Below are positions 42,465 through 51,934 of a stretch of 64,000 nt of DNA, piece by piece (the stretch's first letter is position 1; every line of letters starts with the position of its first letter). The notes below the pieces were generated by a model. The model had not been told where the DNA came from and searched no databases. It saw nothing but the letters and a program-made list of their open reading frames with translations. Where the stretch lies: NCBI RefSeq assembly GCF_004791025.1, contig NZ_SRUO01000007.1, positions 1 through 64,000 on the forward strand. Direction: 5' to 3'. This stretch comes from Mesorhizobium sp. M4B.F.Ca.ET.203.01.1.1 (GTDB lineage Bacteria > Pseudomonadota > Alphaproteobacteria > Rhizobiales > Rhizobiaceae). The position numbers were made by a program, and so were the translations under genes.

Positions 42465-44519
42465 CTGCTGAAGCCTAGATCCCTGGCCAACCCGCATCAG
42501 CGCATCGAGCACGGCGCTCTGCTGCGGGCCGCCTGTGAGGCTGCGAGCCATATCGGTAATTGCCTTGTCGTTCCCGCCGTTCCGCAGCGCGTCGATGATG
42601 GTCTCTACAGCTCGAGTACCCGCCGCGCGTGCTGCGCCGCGCGCGCCGCCGGCAATAAAGCCCTCGCGCACGCCGAAACCGCTGCTGCCACCGCCGTCGA
42701 TGGCATCTCTGGCCGCGATGCGCGCCGCCGTCTCGGAATTGCGCGTGACGATGTTCGACGTGTCGGCAAAGAGCTTTTCGCGGTCGAGCAGATCGATAAT
42801 CGCCTTTGCCCGGTCGGAGCCAAACAAGGTCGACAGGCGCGCCCGGTTCCAATCCCCTTCCCCCTTGATCAGGCGCTGAAGCGCGACGCGGTCGTTCGCG
42901 TTGGTGCCTACAATGCGCTCGATCTCCGCGCGGGCGCCCTCACGAAGGCGAAGCGGCACGGCCGACGGACCCACCTGCAAACCTTGCGGCAGCGCGGCTT
43001 GCCTGACTTCCTCGGCGAGTTCGTCGGGCCGCGGCGCTTCCCGGCCGCTGGAAAGCACCGTCTGGCCGCGCTGAACGGCGTCCTTCTGGCGAGCTAGCTC
43101 GGCGTACTTCGCATCCACTTCCTTGATGCCGGGCACCGCGGCACGAAGTTCATCATCGATCGCCTGGCGTGCGGTCTGAAGGGCGTTCAGGGCGTTGCTC
43201 CCCTGCGTGGTTTCCAGCAGGTCATCGACGGCGTGCCGCGCGTTCAGCAGCGTCCCGGCGTCGCTGATCAGCCCAGGCTCGGGCAGCGGCTGACCGCCGG
43301 AGCGAGCGCGGGCTATTTCGTCGGGCGTCGGCGTGTAGTTGAGCATGTTCCGAACCCGCAGAACGCCCTTTTGCGCCTCGCCGCGCAGCGTCTGGGCCTC
43401 GGCGTCGAGATAGCGGGCGATTGGTGCAGAATCGACCAGTGAGGCCTCGCGCAAGGCTTCCCTATATTCCGGCTGTAGACTTGCCTGGTTGCGGGTCGCG
43501 CGGTCGATGATGCGCGACGGCGTAGGAGCCTCGCCAAGCGTCTCGTTGAGGCTGGACCGGATGCGCCAGTTGGCGTCGGCATCGCGCGCACCAATCGCGC
43601 CGCGAACGATGGCCTTGCCTTCTCCAGGCGTTGCCGCGATGGCGCCAGCGGTATGACGCAGGTTCGGGCCGAGATCCATCAACATGCCATTGTCGCCGAG
43701 CTGCGCCAGTGCGCCGGGCTCTACGGCATCCTGTCGGACAGCGCTCGCCAGAATCTTGGTGGCGCTCTTGTCCAGGCCAAGCGCCTTGGCAATGGCGCTG
43801 AGCTGAACCCGGTCGGCGACGGCCTTGACGCCCTTGCCGACAAGCGGAGCGACAAATGGGGCGGCAAAGCCTGTCAGAGCACCGATGCCTGCTCCAATAC
43901 CTGCTTCTTTAAGGTTGCCGCCTGACCGCACGGCTGCATCCGCACCGTTAATAGCTGCGCCGGAACCTGTGCTGGCCAGCAACCGCAACGGGGTCGACGC
44001 GACTCCGATGCCGAACAATTCAGGCGCTGCGGCCATCGCCGGAAGCGTGCCGGCCACGGCGCCCGTCACGTTGCCGGCAGTGCGCGCGATCGGGTGCGCG
44101 GCACGGCTTTCTTGCTGGATGTCGGTCATCTCCTGGTTGACCTCGGAAGCAGGCTCCCCGGTCAGCAGCGAGCCGATACCCGCCGCCGTGGCAGTCAGGC
44201 CCCTGTCGACATAGGGGCCGGCAATCGGAATGCCTTCGCCGATCGCATTGAGGAACGTTCCCGACGCGCCCATGGCGCGGGGAGAGGCAATTCCGGGCGC
44301 GTCGTGACCGCTCCCCGGTTCGGGGCCACCAGCATCCATGATCTTTTGAGCAGCGGCCATGCCGGCTTTCGCGCGGGCATCCGCCGCGGAAACATCAGCG
44401 TTTGCTGACGGCAGAGACTTGGCAATCTCTTCGACCGCCGCATTCTGCTGCTCGGGCGTCATCGACAGGAACCCCTCGTCTACCTGTACCTTGCGGCCTT
44501 GGATGTTGAGCGTAGGCAT
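42399..44519 (-). CDS. Phage internal virion/ejection-type protein, 706 residues
   Basis: The protein opens MPTLNIQGRKVQVDEGFLSMTPEQQNAAVEEIAKSL, a small N-terminal motif found in several large phage ejection and transglycosylase proteins. After this comes a Gly/Ala-rich segment (about 120-230) with hydrophobic stretches (AGNVTGAVAGTLPAMAAAPELFGIGVAS, GIGAGIGALTGFAAPFVAPLVG) like the membrane-active parts of podovirus internal proteins, then a helical, charged C-terminal half. It is the last gene of the leftward structural unit and starts one base into the previous stop. Confidence 0.75.
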   Translation of the reverse strand: MPTLNIQGRKVQVDEGFLSMTPEQQNAAVEEIAKSLPSANADVSAADARAKAGMAAAQKIMDAGGPEPGSGHDAPGIASPRAMGASGTFLNAIGEGIPIAGPYVDRGLTATAAGIGSLLTGEPASEVNQEMTDIQQESRAAHPIARTAGNVTGAVAGTLPAMAAAPELFGIGVASTPLRLLASTGSGAAINGADAAVRSGGNLKEAGIGAGIGALTGFAAPFVAPLVGKGVKAVADRVQLSAIAKALGLDKSATKILASAVRQDAVEPGALAQLGDNGMLMDLGPNLRHTAGAIAATPGEGKAIVRGAIGARDADANWRIRSSLNETLGEAPTPSRIIDRATRNQASLQPEYREALREASLVDSAPIARYLDAEAQTLRGEAQKGVLRVRNMLNYTPTPDEIARARSGGQPLPEPGLISDAGTLLNARHAVDDLLETTQGSNALNALQTARQAIDDELRAAVPGIKEVDAKYAELARQKDAVQRGQTVLSSGREAPRPDELAEEVRQAALPQGLQVGPSAVPLRLREGARAEIERIVGTNANDRVALQRLIKGEGDWNRARLSTLFGSDRAKAIIDLLDREKLFADTSNIVTRNSETAARIAARDAIDGGGSSGFGVREGFIAGGARGAARAAGTRAVETIIDALRNGGNDKAITDMARSLTGGPQQSAVLDALMRVGQGSRLQQSQVDRVARALLLSGPDAVGRP

Positions 44520-46654
44520 CAGGGTTCAATGCTCCACTTCAAGCCGTTGCTGGTCGTGCCGCCACCGGTGCCCGCGTTGCCAGCCGGCGCGGAACCGCCA
44601 CCGCTCTTGATTGCGTCGACCATCTGCCGGATACGCGCCAACTTGTCGTCGAGGGATGCTTTCGCCTCGCCAGGCTTTGGCGTCAGGATGGCCGCCTGGT
44701 TCTCGACTTCGGCCGGCGCCGCCGTCGCGCCGGACACGCTGTAGAGGTAGGATGCGATGATGGTGCGCAGCGAGTTCGACGCTCGCTGATACTCGGGCGA
44801 TTTCAGGTACTCGGCGCCAAAGTCGGATCCGCGCGGGATAGCCGACAGGGCCTGATCCGACGGATTGGACAGGGCCGAGAAGTTCTTTTCGACAATCTGC
44901 AGCTCGGGTGCGACCACCGAGTACAGCTTGTTGTCGCGCTGCTGCTGCTCGTTCAGCGGCTTCTGCTTCGCGCCCGTGAGAGGCAGGATGCCGGCGTTCT
45001 CGCTCGGCGGCGGATTGGCCGCGCGCGGGCTCGCTTGCGCGCTCGGAGCTTCGGGTGCCGGCACGGCGGACGGTGCCGCCTTGGTCGTTACAGGCATAGC
45101 CGGACCACCGGCAGAAGCCTGCCCAAACACGCCCTGCGGCGTGAGGAACAGCAATTCGCCATTCGGGCCGCTGATCGTCTTGCCGGCGGCGAGCTGCTGC
45201 GCCTGCTCGACCGTAAGGCCGCCACCATCCATCAGGCCGTTGAGCGCCTGAGCCTCGACGGAATTGCCCGTGAACCGGAACTGGCCAGCGTTCGGACCAT
45301 TGCCGATGCTGACAGCCCGCGTCTCGCCCGTGCGCTTGTTGTACAGGGTCCGCTCGTCCAGCTTTTCCCAATCGGTTTGCTGGCCGCTGTAAACGGGCTC
45401 GTGCGTCTTGGGATCGACCAGGACGCCACCAACCTCGATCGGCTTGCTTTGCTCGGCCGCGAACTTCTCCCGGTCGAAATCGAGGCGCGCTTTGTCACCC
45501 GGCTCAATCTGCGGATTGCGCAGCTTCTCGACTTCCAGCCGGTTCTTTTCCAGTTCGAGTTGGTTTGCCGGATTTTGCTCGTCGAGCTTCTGTTTCAGCA
45601 TCAGGTTAACGGCGCCTCGCTGTTGCTCGGACAGGCGTGGATCCTGTGAGGCCTGCAGAAGTTGCTGCACGGTCGGACCACCGGAGGCTGGATTGGCCTG
45701 TGCGACCGTCTGCGCCGCCGCAGCCGGCTTCGCGGCCACCGGAGGCGGTTCTGCCGCGCGCGGCGACTGAACAGGCTGTGCGACCGCCGCCGGGCCGTCC
45801 GGCGCCGGACGCTTGTTCAGCGCCGCCGACACGCCCGCGCCCGGTTCGAGGCTCGCCACGTTTACCGGCGCGGCATCGGCGAAACGCGATGTGAAGGAAT
45901 TGGCCATGGAAATGCGGCGCGCGGCCTCGCCACCGGGACGGTTGTAGCCGGCGAATTTCCAGGCGTTGTTCATCAGGCGCTGCGCTTCTTCCGGCGATTT
46001 CGCAGCATTCAGCGCATCGATCAGGCCGGGGTCTTCCTGCAGGAAATATTGCGCCTGAAGCTGGGGCGACGGAGCATTTGCATCGCCGCCATTGCTGCCG
46101 GCAAAGGTACGCATCGCGGCGAAGCGCGGACCCCGCCAGGACAGGATGCCGCCGGCAGTGCCAGCCTGGCCGCTTTCGCTCGGGTCCGACCAGGAACCGA
46201 AAGCGTTCTTCGGGCTGAAGCGGCTTTCGGCGTTGGCGGTCGCGGCGACGGCAGCGAGGCCGTAAGGATTGGTGACCTTGCTTTTCACCGTATCCATGAA
46301 GCCGTTGTAGACGTCATTGCCGGAAAGGTCCGGAGCGCTGCCCATCGAGCCGCCACCAAGGGCCGAAGCGACCGCACCGCCGCCGCGCGGCGTCACGGTC
46401 GACGTTGCTGCCGGTGCACCACCGCCGAACAGCGCCGAAAAGACACCGTCACCGCCGGCACGCATGTCGCCTTGCGCCTTGATGATGCGGTTCAGGTCGC
46501 GCCTGCCCCTGATCGCCTGTCCGACCACGGCAAGGCCTTCGCCAACATTGTGCGCGATCGGCTGCTGGTTGAGCAGCGCCTCGGCAACGGCGCGAGCCTT
46601 CGCCAGTTCCTCGGGCGTCTGGTACTGCTGGCCGGGACCGAAGATGAAACCCAT
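44519..46654 (-). CDS. Phage ejection protein with tail-lysozyme-like domain
   Basis: The 711-residue protein has a lysozyme-like domain at about residues 112-260: NDVYNGFMDTVKSKVTNPYGLAAVAATANAESRFSPKNAFGSW with the candidate catalytic Glu in ANAESRF, SGQAGTAGGILSWRGPRFAAM, and a helix-rich end QYFLQEDPGLIDALNAAKSPEEAQRLMNNAW. This matches the phage tail lysozyme family used to cut peptidoglycan during DNA entry. The remainder is Pro/Ala-rich and coiled-coil. It is cotranscribed with the 706- and 263-residue proteins. Confidence 0.8.
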   Translation of the reverse strand: MGFIFGPGQQYQTPEELAKARAVAEALLNQQPIAHNVGEGLAVVGQAIRGRRDLNRIIKAQGDMRAGGDGVFSALFGGGAPAATSTVTPRGGGAVASALGGGSMGSAPDLSGNDVYNGFMDTVKSKVTNPYGLAAVAATANAESRFSPKNAFGSWSDPSESGQAGTAGGILSWRGPRFAAMRTFAGSNGGDANAPSPQLQAQYFLQEDPGLIDALNAAKSPEEAQRLMNNAWKFAGYNRPGGEAARRISMANSFTSRFADAAPVNVASLEPGAGVSAALNKRPAPDGPAAVAQPVQSPRAAEPPPVAAKPAAAAQTVAQANPASGGPTVQQLLQASQDPRLSEQQRGAVNLMLKQKLDEQNPANQLELEKNRLEVEKLRNPQIEPGDKARLDFDREKFAAEQSKPIEVGGVLVDPKTHEPVYSGQQTDWEKLDERTLYNKRTGETRAVSIGNGPNAGQFRFTGNSVEAQALNGLMDGGGLTVEQAQQLAAGKTISGPNGELLFLTPQGVFGQASAGGPAMPVTTKAAPSAVPAPEAPSAQASPRAANPPPSENAGILPLTGAKQKPLNEQQQRDNKLYSVVAPELQIVEKNFSALSNPSDQALSAIPRGSDFGAEYLKSPEYQRASNSLRTIIASYLYSVSGATAAPAEVENQAAILTPKPGEAKASLDDKLARIRQMVDAIKSGGGSAPAGNAGTGGGTTSNGLKWSIEP

Positions 46655-46662
46655 GATCCCTC

Positions 46663-47454
46663 CTAGATGAACGACGCGCCGAGAGAGAACAGGCCACCCA
46701 GAATGTTCTGGGTATTCGCCTGGCTCTGCTGCCAGTTCTGGAGCTTCTGGTTGTAATTGGTGTTGATCAGGCCGGCGACGTCGGTCGTCGGGATGGTCGG
46801 CATGTTCGCGTTGACGAAATTCGGCTGGCTCACCTGTGAACCGGACAGCAGCGCGGTCAGGTTGTTGATCGGCGCCGAGTTCTGCGCCAGCGCTTCCTGC
46901 ACGGCCTGGCCACGACCCTGCAGCAGGAGCTGATCATAGGCGTCGTTCTCGCCCTGGTTCTGAATGTTCTGCGCCTGGGCGTAGTTGTCGGAACCCGGAC
47001 GGATGCCTCGGTTGATCAGGTCCGCCTCATTTGCCGCGCGGCGGGCGTCCAGCGCCGGTTGCAGCCGCTTCATGCCGAGGTCCATCAGCCGGGCCTCGGT
47101 CGCGTCGTTCGACAGGTCGACAGGCTTCGACAACCAGTCTTTCAGGAACGACGACTGACCAGCGGCCAGTTCGCCAAGGTTGAGCTTGGCCTGGTCGGTC
47201 TGGTCCTTGATCGCCTGCCCCGTCTGCGACAGGGTCTGCGTCGCCGTGTAGGTCGGGATGTCGTAGGACTTGCCCGTATAGGGGTCGTTCCACTTATAGG
47301 TGCCGGACTGCTTATAGGTCAGCGAACCGTCAGGCGTGACCTGGTTGACGTTGCCAAGGTTCGCGTTGGCGACAGCCGTGCCGACATTCGTGGAAGTCGA
47401 CGCCGCAGAGGTTTCTTTGGGATCCGGCGGGGCGGGAGGATCGGGCGCGCACAT
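46663..47454 (-). CDS. Phage virion-associated protein, likely ejection/tail component
   Basis: The 263-residue protein is rich in Asn, Gln and Thr (VTPDGSLTYKQSGTYKWNDPYTGKSYDIPTYTATQTLSQTGQ; NRGIRPGSDNYAQAQNIQNQGENDAYDQLLLQGRGQA) and ends hydrophobic (NILGGLFSLGASFI). Such proteins stand between the tail nozzle and the large ejection proteins in SU10- and T7-like phages. A zinc-like C at residue 2 plus PDPPAPPDP is typical of that family, from memory. Position and composition support a virion role; no enzyme motif is seen. Confidence 0.7.
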   Translation of the reverse strand: MCAPDPPAPPDPKETSAASTSTNVGTAVANANLGNVNQVTPDGSLTYKQSGTYKWNDPYTGKSYDIPTYTATQTLSQTGQAIKDQTDQAKLNLGELAAGQSSFLKDWLSKPVDLSNDATEARLMDLGMKRLQPALDARRAANEADLINRGIRPGSDNYAQAQNIQNQGENDAYDQLLLQGRGQAVQEALAQNSAPINNLTALLSGSQVSQPNFVNANMPTIPTTDVAGLINTNYNQKLQNWQQSQANTQNILGGLFSLGASFI

Positions 47455-47458
47455 CTTG

Positions 47459-47920
47459 TCAGGCCTCCTGAAGGAAATAGGTCATTGCGATTGCCGACCG
47501 CTTGAAGCCAACGCGCTCGCACATCTTGGCAACGCGCAGATCGGTGGCGATGGTCACGTGCGCCCTGACGCAGCCGCGCGCTTTGAGTTCGGCCAGGATG
47601 TGCCTGGTGAAACGGCGTCCGATGCCGTTCCGGTGATCCGGCCGCATATAGATCGTGTCCTCCATGGCGATGTGTTCGCTGTTGTGCATGTCCTGCGTGA
47701 TCCAGATGAAGGCGTAGCCCACGGCCTCGCCCTCGTTCCTGACCACGAAGCAGAGCAGATGACTGGCCGAGCCGTAGACGTTCAGGCGCGGCTTGAACTC
47801 GCCGATCGTCATGCCCTCGGCCGCCATGCGCGCCTGCATCTCGCCGTAATGCCGGCGGCTAAGCGGTTCGAGCTCCGGCCAGGCCTCGTTGAAGTTCTCA
47901 ATGGCGATGTCGTAGCTCAT
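47459..47920 (-). CDS. GNAT-family acetyltransferase in the structural operon
   Basis: The 153-residue protein is a GNAT enzyme: the acetyl-CoA pyrophosphate loop reads MRPDHRNGIGRRFTRHI (Q/RxxGxG/A-like), after AMEDTIYM, and C-terminal VTIATDLRVAKMCERVGFKRSAIAM completes the fold. It begins overlapping the nozzle-type gene by 4 bp (ATGA), so it is made with virion proteins. GNATs are found at this position in some podoviruses; the target is unknown. Confidence 0.88.
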   Translation of the reverse strand: MSYDIAIENFNEAWPELEPLSRRHYGEMQARMAAEGMTIGEFKPRLNVYGSASHLLCFVVRNEGEAVGYAFIWITQDMHNSEHIAMEDTIYMRPDHRNGIGRRFTRHILAELKARGCVRAHVTIATDLRVAKMCERVGFKRSAIAMTYFLQEA

Positions 47921-49710
47921 ACGACCACCCCGCCATTTTCAAATGTCACGTCGAGCTGCACGAATTCGACATCAGGGCGGCGGTTGAGAAAGCCGGTGAC
48001 CTGCACCTGCGGCTGCAGCACGTATCCGGTCTTGCCGATCGAGATCCATTGGCCACCGCTGACAGTCGCCACCGGTGCCGCCTGGTCCCAAAGGGCAACG
48101 TCCCACAGGCCGGAATCCCACAGGTCAGCCGTACCGCCATCCGCCGCGTCCGGCGCGGTCGGCAGCGTGACCGTGTAGTTGACCGAGAACGAAATCTTCG
48201 GGTTGAACGGCGTCGAGGCGAGGAAGGTCGGCCGCGCCTGGTGCACGGTCTTCAGGCGGCCAAGCGTCTTCATGTGGTCGGGATTGCCGACATAGGTGTA
48301 GTAGATCGGCCCGCTGTCATCGTTGCCGTTGATCTCGCCTTCGAAGACCTTGCCGTCGTTCGTCCCGAAGAACAGCCGGCTATCGTGCAGTTCGATGCAG
48401 CGGGTCGCCCATCCGACGAACTTGCACCAGGCGCCGGTTTCAAGATTGACGACGAACGACCAGGCCTCTTGCCCCTCGGCCGTGATCGGCAGCGAGACGA
48501 TGGCATAGTTCATGTCCGGCCACTTGATTACCTCCCAAGGTAACGACAGGCGGCGGGCCGCTTCATGTTTCCAGTCCGGCTCGATGTTGCGTGAGACGGC
48601 GGCAAGGGACAGCGCGGCCGCATCCTTGTTGATCGCGGCCGAGATCGGAACCATGCCTTCCTTCGTTGCCACGATCAGATCGCCACCGGCGCGCATCGTG
48701 GCGCGCTTGCCCATGGGCGTGGTGAGGTCATAGCGGCCGACCAGGTTCCACTCAGCAGCGGTCGCGCCGGCCGGGTTGCTGCCTTCGAAAATCGCCGCCT
48801 CGCCCTCGGTGGTGACGAACACGCATTTGTCGTCGATGCCATCGCCGGCATCGAGCGACCACGTTCCGCCGAACAAGAGCGAGCCGCCGCGCTGGAACAC
48901 GCCGGACAGGTTCAGCGTCCCGAGCGCGCCGGTCACGGAATCGACCGGGAGATAGCTGGCCTTCATCGTGCCGCCCTGGATGAAGAACAGGCGGTTCCGA
49001 TAGAGCCAGACATGAGACAGCGCGTTGGTCGCAACCCCGGTGATCGCGGCCGAAACCTGAACGACGCCGCCTGGAATGTTGGCCGTGGCCGAGCCACCGC
49101 CGGCGCCGGTGATCGTCTCGTTGTCGACGAACGTTCCGGTAATCGACTGAATCATCAGCGAGCCGGTCGCGCCGTTGTCGACGTTCTTGACCACGGTCGC
49201 CGTCGCGCCGCTCGTGCCGCCCGTCACGACCTGGCCGTTGATGAAGTTGACCGTCTGGGCATCGAAGTTCAGGCGATAGGTCGCGAGGCCGTTGACGGCC
49301 GTCCAGTCGAACGTCGTCGAATAGAGCTGCAGGAAGTCGGTCCCGTTGACTGCCACGACGAACGAGCCGCCCGACGTCGTGAAATTGACGTAGGAGTAAT
49401 AGCCCGACGTCTGGCCGGTGACGGACGCGGCCGGCGGCGTGACAGCATCGGCGGGCGCGGTGACGTCGCGAACCGTCGTCTCGTCGCACGCCCAAATCTT
49501 CTTGGTGCCGCCGGCATTGTACGTGATGAAGCTCTCGACAGGGTCACTGCCGATCGTGGCGCGCTTGACCGAGCCGCCGCGCATCATAATGCCGGTCGAC
49601 GTCGGCAGCCAGTTCTCAAGCGTCTGAGCCGAGAACGGCTTGGATTTCACCAGGCTCTGATTGGTCACCCAGCCGGCGACCGGCGCGCCGAACGTGAAGG
49701 GTTGCGCCAT
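47917..49710 (-). CDS. Phage tail nozzle / P22 gp10-type closure protein
   Basis: From the ATG at 49710 the protein has 597 residues. It starts MAQPFTFGAPVAGWVTNQSLVKSKPFSAQTLENWLPTSTGIMMRGG, a pattern of the proteins that close the portal channel in short-tailed phages (the LENW...P...G...RxG turn). A later beta-propeller-like section repeats WAxD/WxLDAGDGIDDKCVFVTTEGE and FGTNDGKVFEGE. A GTG at 49767, overlapping the upstream stop (GTGA), is an alternative, coupled start. The call rests on order and these patterns; it is not a sequence-proven match. Confidence 0.75.
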   Translation of the reverse strand: MAQPFTFGAPVAGWVTNQSLVKSKPFSAQTLENWLPTSTGIMMRGGSVKRATIGSDPVESFITYNAGGTKKIWACDETTVRDVTAPADAVTPPAASVTGQTSGYYSYVNFTTSGGSFVVAVNGTDFLQLYSTTFDWTAVNGLATYRLNFDAQTVNFINGQVVTGGTSGATATVVKNVDNGATGSLMIQSITGTFVDNETITGAGGGSATANIPGGVVQVSAAITGVATNALSHVWLYRNRLFFIQGGTMKASYLPVDSVTGALGTLNLSGVFQRGGSLLFGGTWSLDAGDGIDDKCVFVTTEGEAAIFEGSNPAGATAAEWNLVGRYDLTTPMGKRATMRAGGDLIVATKEGMVPISAAINKDAAALSLAAVSRNIEPDWKHEAARRLSLPWEVIKWPDMNYAIVSLPITAEGQEAWSFVVNLETGAWCKFVGWATRCIELHDSRLFFGTNDGKVFEGEINGNDDSGPIYYTYVGNPDHMKTLGRLKTVHQARPTFLASTPFNPKISFSVNYTVTLPTAPDAADGGTADLWDSGLWDVALWDQAAPVATVSGGQWISIGKTGYVLQPQVQVTGFLNRRPDVEFVQLDVTFENGGVVV

Positions 49711-49763
49711 GGCGCGCGCAGGGGCCGGAACGGCTTTCCGGCGGCCGGGAAACCGCTCGTACC

Positions 49764-50468
49764 TCACGCTGCACCTGTGACCGTGCCAGGCCAAGCTACG
49801 CGCCGGCCGCGCCAACTCACGGGCTGCTGGCCGGACACGACCGGCTTGGAACCGCAGTCGCTGTCGATCCGTCGCAGGAGCATGTCCTGGTAGTCGTCCA
49901 GATCCTGCTCGTAGGCCTGGCCCTTGTTCTGCTTCCAGCGGGCGATGATCGCCTTTTTCAGCAGCTCTTCGGAAAGCCGGAAGCTGTCGGCATCTTCGGT
50001 GAATATCGTCTTCTTCGACGTGTCGCTTGCCATCACCAACTCATTCGACACGTAGAAGAATTTGGCGGTTTCGGTGTTCGCCATCACCGGCCACTGGTGG
50101 AACTGGTCGCCGAAGATGATCCAGTAGCCGTTCACCGAGGCGATCGGCGTCACCTGAAGCTCAAGCCACTGATCCGGGCTGGTGAGGTGTTCGGTTGCCC
50201 ACTGCCAACGCGACGACCAGAGCGACGACGTCTTCTGCATCCGCCGGAAGTCGGTCGGCATGTCGAACGCATCTGACACGCCGTCGCCGGTGAGCGTCTT
50301 CAGGATCAGCAGCTTTTGCCAGTCGTGGGCATCCGCGATTTCGGACGCCATGACGTTGGCCAGTTCCTGCATCTCGACCATCTCTCGACCGGTCGCGCCA
50401 TAGACCAGCGTCGGCACTTCCATGCCGAGCACTGTCGCGGCGCCTTTGACCACGTCGAGGATGGACAT
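49764..50468 (-). CDS. Phage adaptor/head-tail connector protein
   Basis: The 234-residue protein has MSILDVVKGAATVLGMEVPTLVYGATGREMVEMQELANVMASEIADAHDWQKLLI and a mid-section LPTDFRRM-type (DAFDMPTDFRRMQKTSSLW, WIIFGDQFHQWPV) with VSNELVMAS and a final RLSEELLKKAIIARWKQNKGQAYEQDLDDYQDML. This is the sequence family of SU10-type adaptor proteins that sit under the portal. It starts one base into the previous stop. Confidence 0.8.
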   Translation of the reverse strand: MSILDVVKGAATVLGMEVPTLVYGATGREMVEMQELANVMASEIADAHDWQKLLILKTLTGDGVSDAFDMPTDFRRMQKTSSLWSSRWQWATEHLTSPDQWLELQVTPIASVNGYWIIFGDQFHQWPVMANTETAKFFYVSNELVMASDTSKKTIFTEDADSFRLSEELLKKAIIARWKQNKGQAYEQDLDDYQDMLLRRIDSDCGSKPVVSGQQPVSWRGRRVAWPGTVTGAA

Positions 50469-51127
50469 CAGGCAGCTTCCTTGCCCTTGCTCTTCGGCTT
50501 GGTCAGTTCCTCGATCATGGCTTCCATCGCGGCCTGACGCTCGACCAGCTCGGCGATCTGGGCATCCTTCGCGGCCTCGCGCTCGGCGGCCTTGGCTGCG
50601 TCGCTGTTCTCGAGGAAGAGCGCCGCCTGCTTGCGCAGATCACGCATGTTCGGAAGACGCACGCGGTCAAGCTGCCCGTCGGTCAGGTCGCGGACTTCCT
50701 CGACCGTGCGGATGCCGGCGGTGCGCAGCACTTCGGCCTGCTCGGGAGTGACGCCAGACCAGGCGGCGAGCGCGGTCCCGTTGAGCGGGATTTCCTGCCC
50801 GCTTTTGAACGCGACATAGGCCGGCTCGATCTGGTTCCAGCGCGCGGTCATGAAACGCAGCTTTTCGCCGTCCTGATCCTCGCCCATCAGCGACGGGTCG
50901 GGGATGAGATGCCGGATGCGTTCGGTGGTGCGCGTGTTCAGCGGCGAATGCGAGGGCGAATAGGTCACCCAGTCCTCGGGCTGAAGCTCAAGCATGCGCC
51001 GATTGCTGGCGTCGAGCTTGTAGCCTTTATGGTCGCACTTCTCCTTCACCGGATCGCCCTTGACCGGCAGCTTCTCGTAGCTCGTCTTGAACCCGATCAC
51101 GCGGATAAGGGGCTGCGCTTCGCTCAT
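50468..51127 (-). CDS. Phage structural-region protein with helix-hairpin-helix-like segment
   Basis: The 219-residue protein has LELQPEDWVTYSPSHSPLNTRTTERIRHLIPDP and then GVTPEQAEVLRTAGIRTVEEVRDLTDGQLDRVRLPNMRDLRKQAALFLE, a helix-hairpin-helix-type fold, ending with a Lys-rich coiled coil (AKDAQIAELVERQAAMEAMIEELTKPKSKGKEAA). I know the type from phage capsid clusters, always near the capsid gene, without a known role. Confidence 0.7.
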   Translation of the reverse strand: MSEAQPLIRVIGFKTSYEKLPVKGDPVKEKCDHKGYKLDASNRRMLELQPEDWVTYSPSHSPLNTRTTERIRHLIPDPSLMGEDQDGEKLRFMTARWNQIEPAYVAFKSGQEIPLNGTALAAWSGVTPEQAEVLRTAGIRTVEEVRDLTDGQLDRVRLPNMRDLRKQAALFLENSDAAKAAEREAAKDAQIAELVERQAAMEAMIEELTKPKSKGKEAA

Positions 51128-51168
51128 TTTTTTCGGCTCCTGAAAACGTTATGGGCGCCAGCGGCGCC

Positions 51169-51369
51169 CTACTGGTTGATCACTGCGACGATGCGGGGAA
51201 ACTCGACGTGCAGCGCCGCCCACTCGGCTTCAGACAGCTTTTCGGCATTGGCGAGGTTGATTGCGTTGCGGTGCTCGCCGCCGTTCCAAAGCTTGCAGAA
51301 TTTCGGGAAGATGCCGGCCTGGGTATCGACCGCGACGGGTTCGGCGGGGGCTTCGTTCTTGTCGGCCAT
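51169..51369 (-). CDS. Small phage protein next to the capsid genes
   Basis: The 66-residue protein (MADKNEAPAEPVAVDTQAG ... KFCKLWNGGEHRNAINLANAEKLSEAEWAALHVEFPRIVAVINQ in outline) has an acidic head and a helical tail. The ATG at 51369 has AAAGGAG upstream. No domain recognised; its place between the decoration and helix-hairpin-helix proteins suggests a head or chaperone role. Confidence 0.7.
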   Translation of the reverse strand: MADKNEAPAEPVAVDTQAGIFPKFCKLWNGGEHRNAINLANAEKLSEAEWAALHVEFPRIVAVINQ

Positions 51370-51430
51370 CTCTGGCACTCCTTTGCGAGAGGAAAGGCAG
51401 GCGGGCCGTTACAGCCCGCCCGAGGTGCGG

Positions 51431-51922
51431 TCAGTACGGGAATGCGCACATGATGATCTTCGCCGAGGCGTCGATCGCGTAGGCGCAAACCGTGTCGGTC
51501 ACGGCGGCGGCCACCTTCAGGGTGCCGTCGGTGGTGGCCGAGAGGATCAGCGCATTGCCATCGCCGCCGGAGACGAGCGCTGTGGTGACGGTTGCCGGGC
51601 CTTTGACCTGGATCCATCCGTACTCGCCGTTGCCGGGCGCACCGGCGAGAACGCCCGCACCATTGGCGGCGGTGTCAGACACGTCGGACGTGACTTCGTT
51701 GTACTGGCCAGCAGAAACACCGCCGGCAGCGTAGAAGCCGACGACGTTGCCGACGACGGCGGCAATCGCACCGGCGCCCTGGTTGTACTTCACGAAGCGG
51801 TAGACCTTGCCGTCATATGCTTCGTAGGTGTCGCCGATCTTCGGTGCCTTGCCGGATTCGGTGCCGGTGAGCTGCGCGGCGGTGAACGTCTTGGTGACGT
51901 CGATACCAACAAAAGAGGTCAT
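51431..51922 (-). CDS. Putative capsid decoration (cement) protein
   Basis: The 163-residue protein is all-beta with many Gly, Ala and Thr (FVGIDVTKTFTAAQLTGTESGKAPKIGDTYEAYDGKVYRFVKYNQGAGAIAAVVGNVVGFYAAGGVSAG, in outline) and a C-terminal GTLKVAAAVTDTVCAYAIDASAKIIMCAFPY. It lies 12 bp downstream of the capsid gene. Proteins of this look and place decorate the heads of many tailed phages. Function is inferred from position. Confidence 0.65.
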   Translation of the reverse strand: MTSFVGIDVTKTFTAAQLTGTESGKAPKIGDTYEAYDGKVYRFVKYNQGAGAIAAVVGNVVGFYAAGGVSAGQYNEVTSDVSDTAANGAGVLAGAPGNGEYGWIQVKGPATVTTALVSGGDGNALILSATTDGTLKVAAAVTDTVCAYAIDASAKIIMCAFPY

Positions 51923-51934
51923 CGTACTTGCTCC

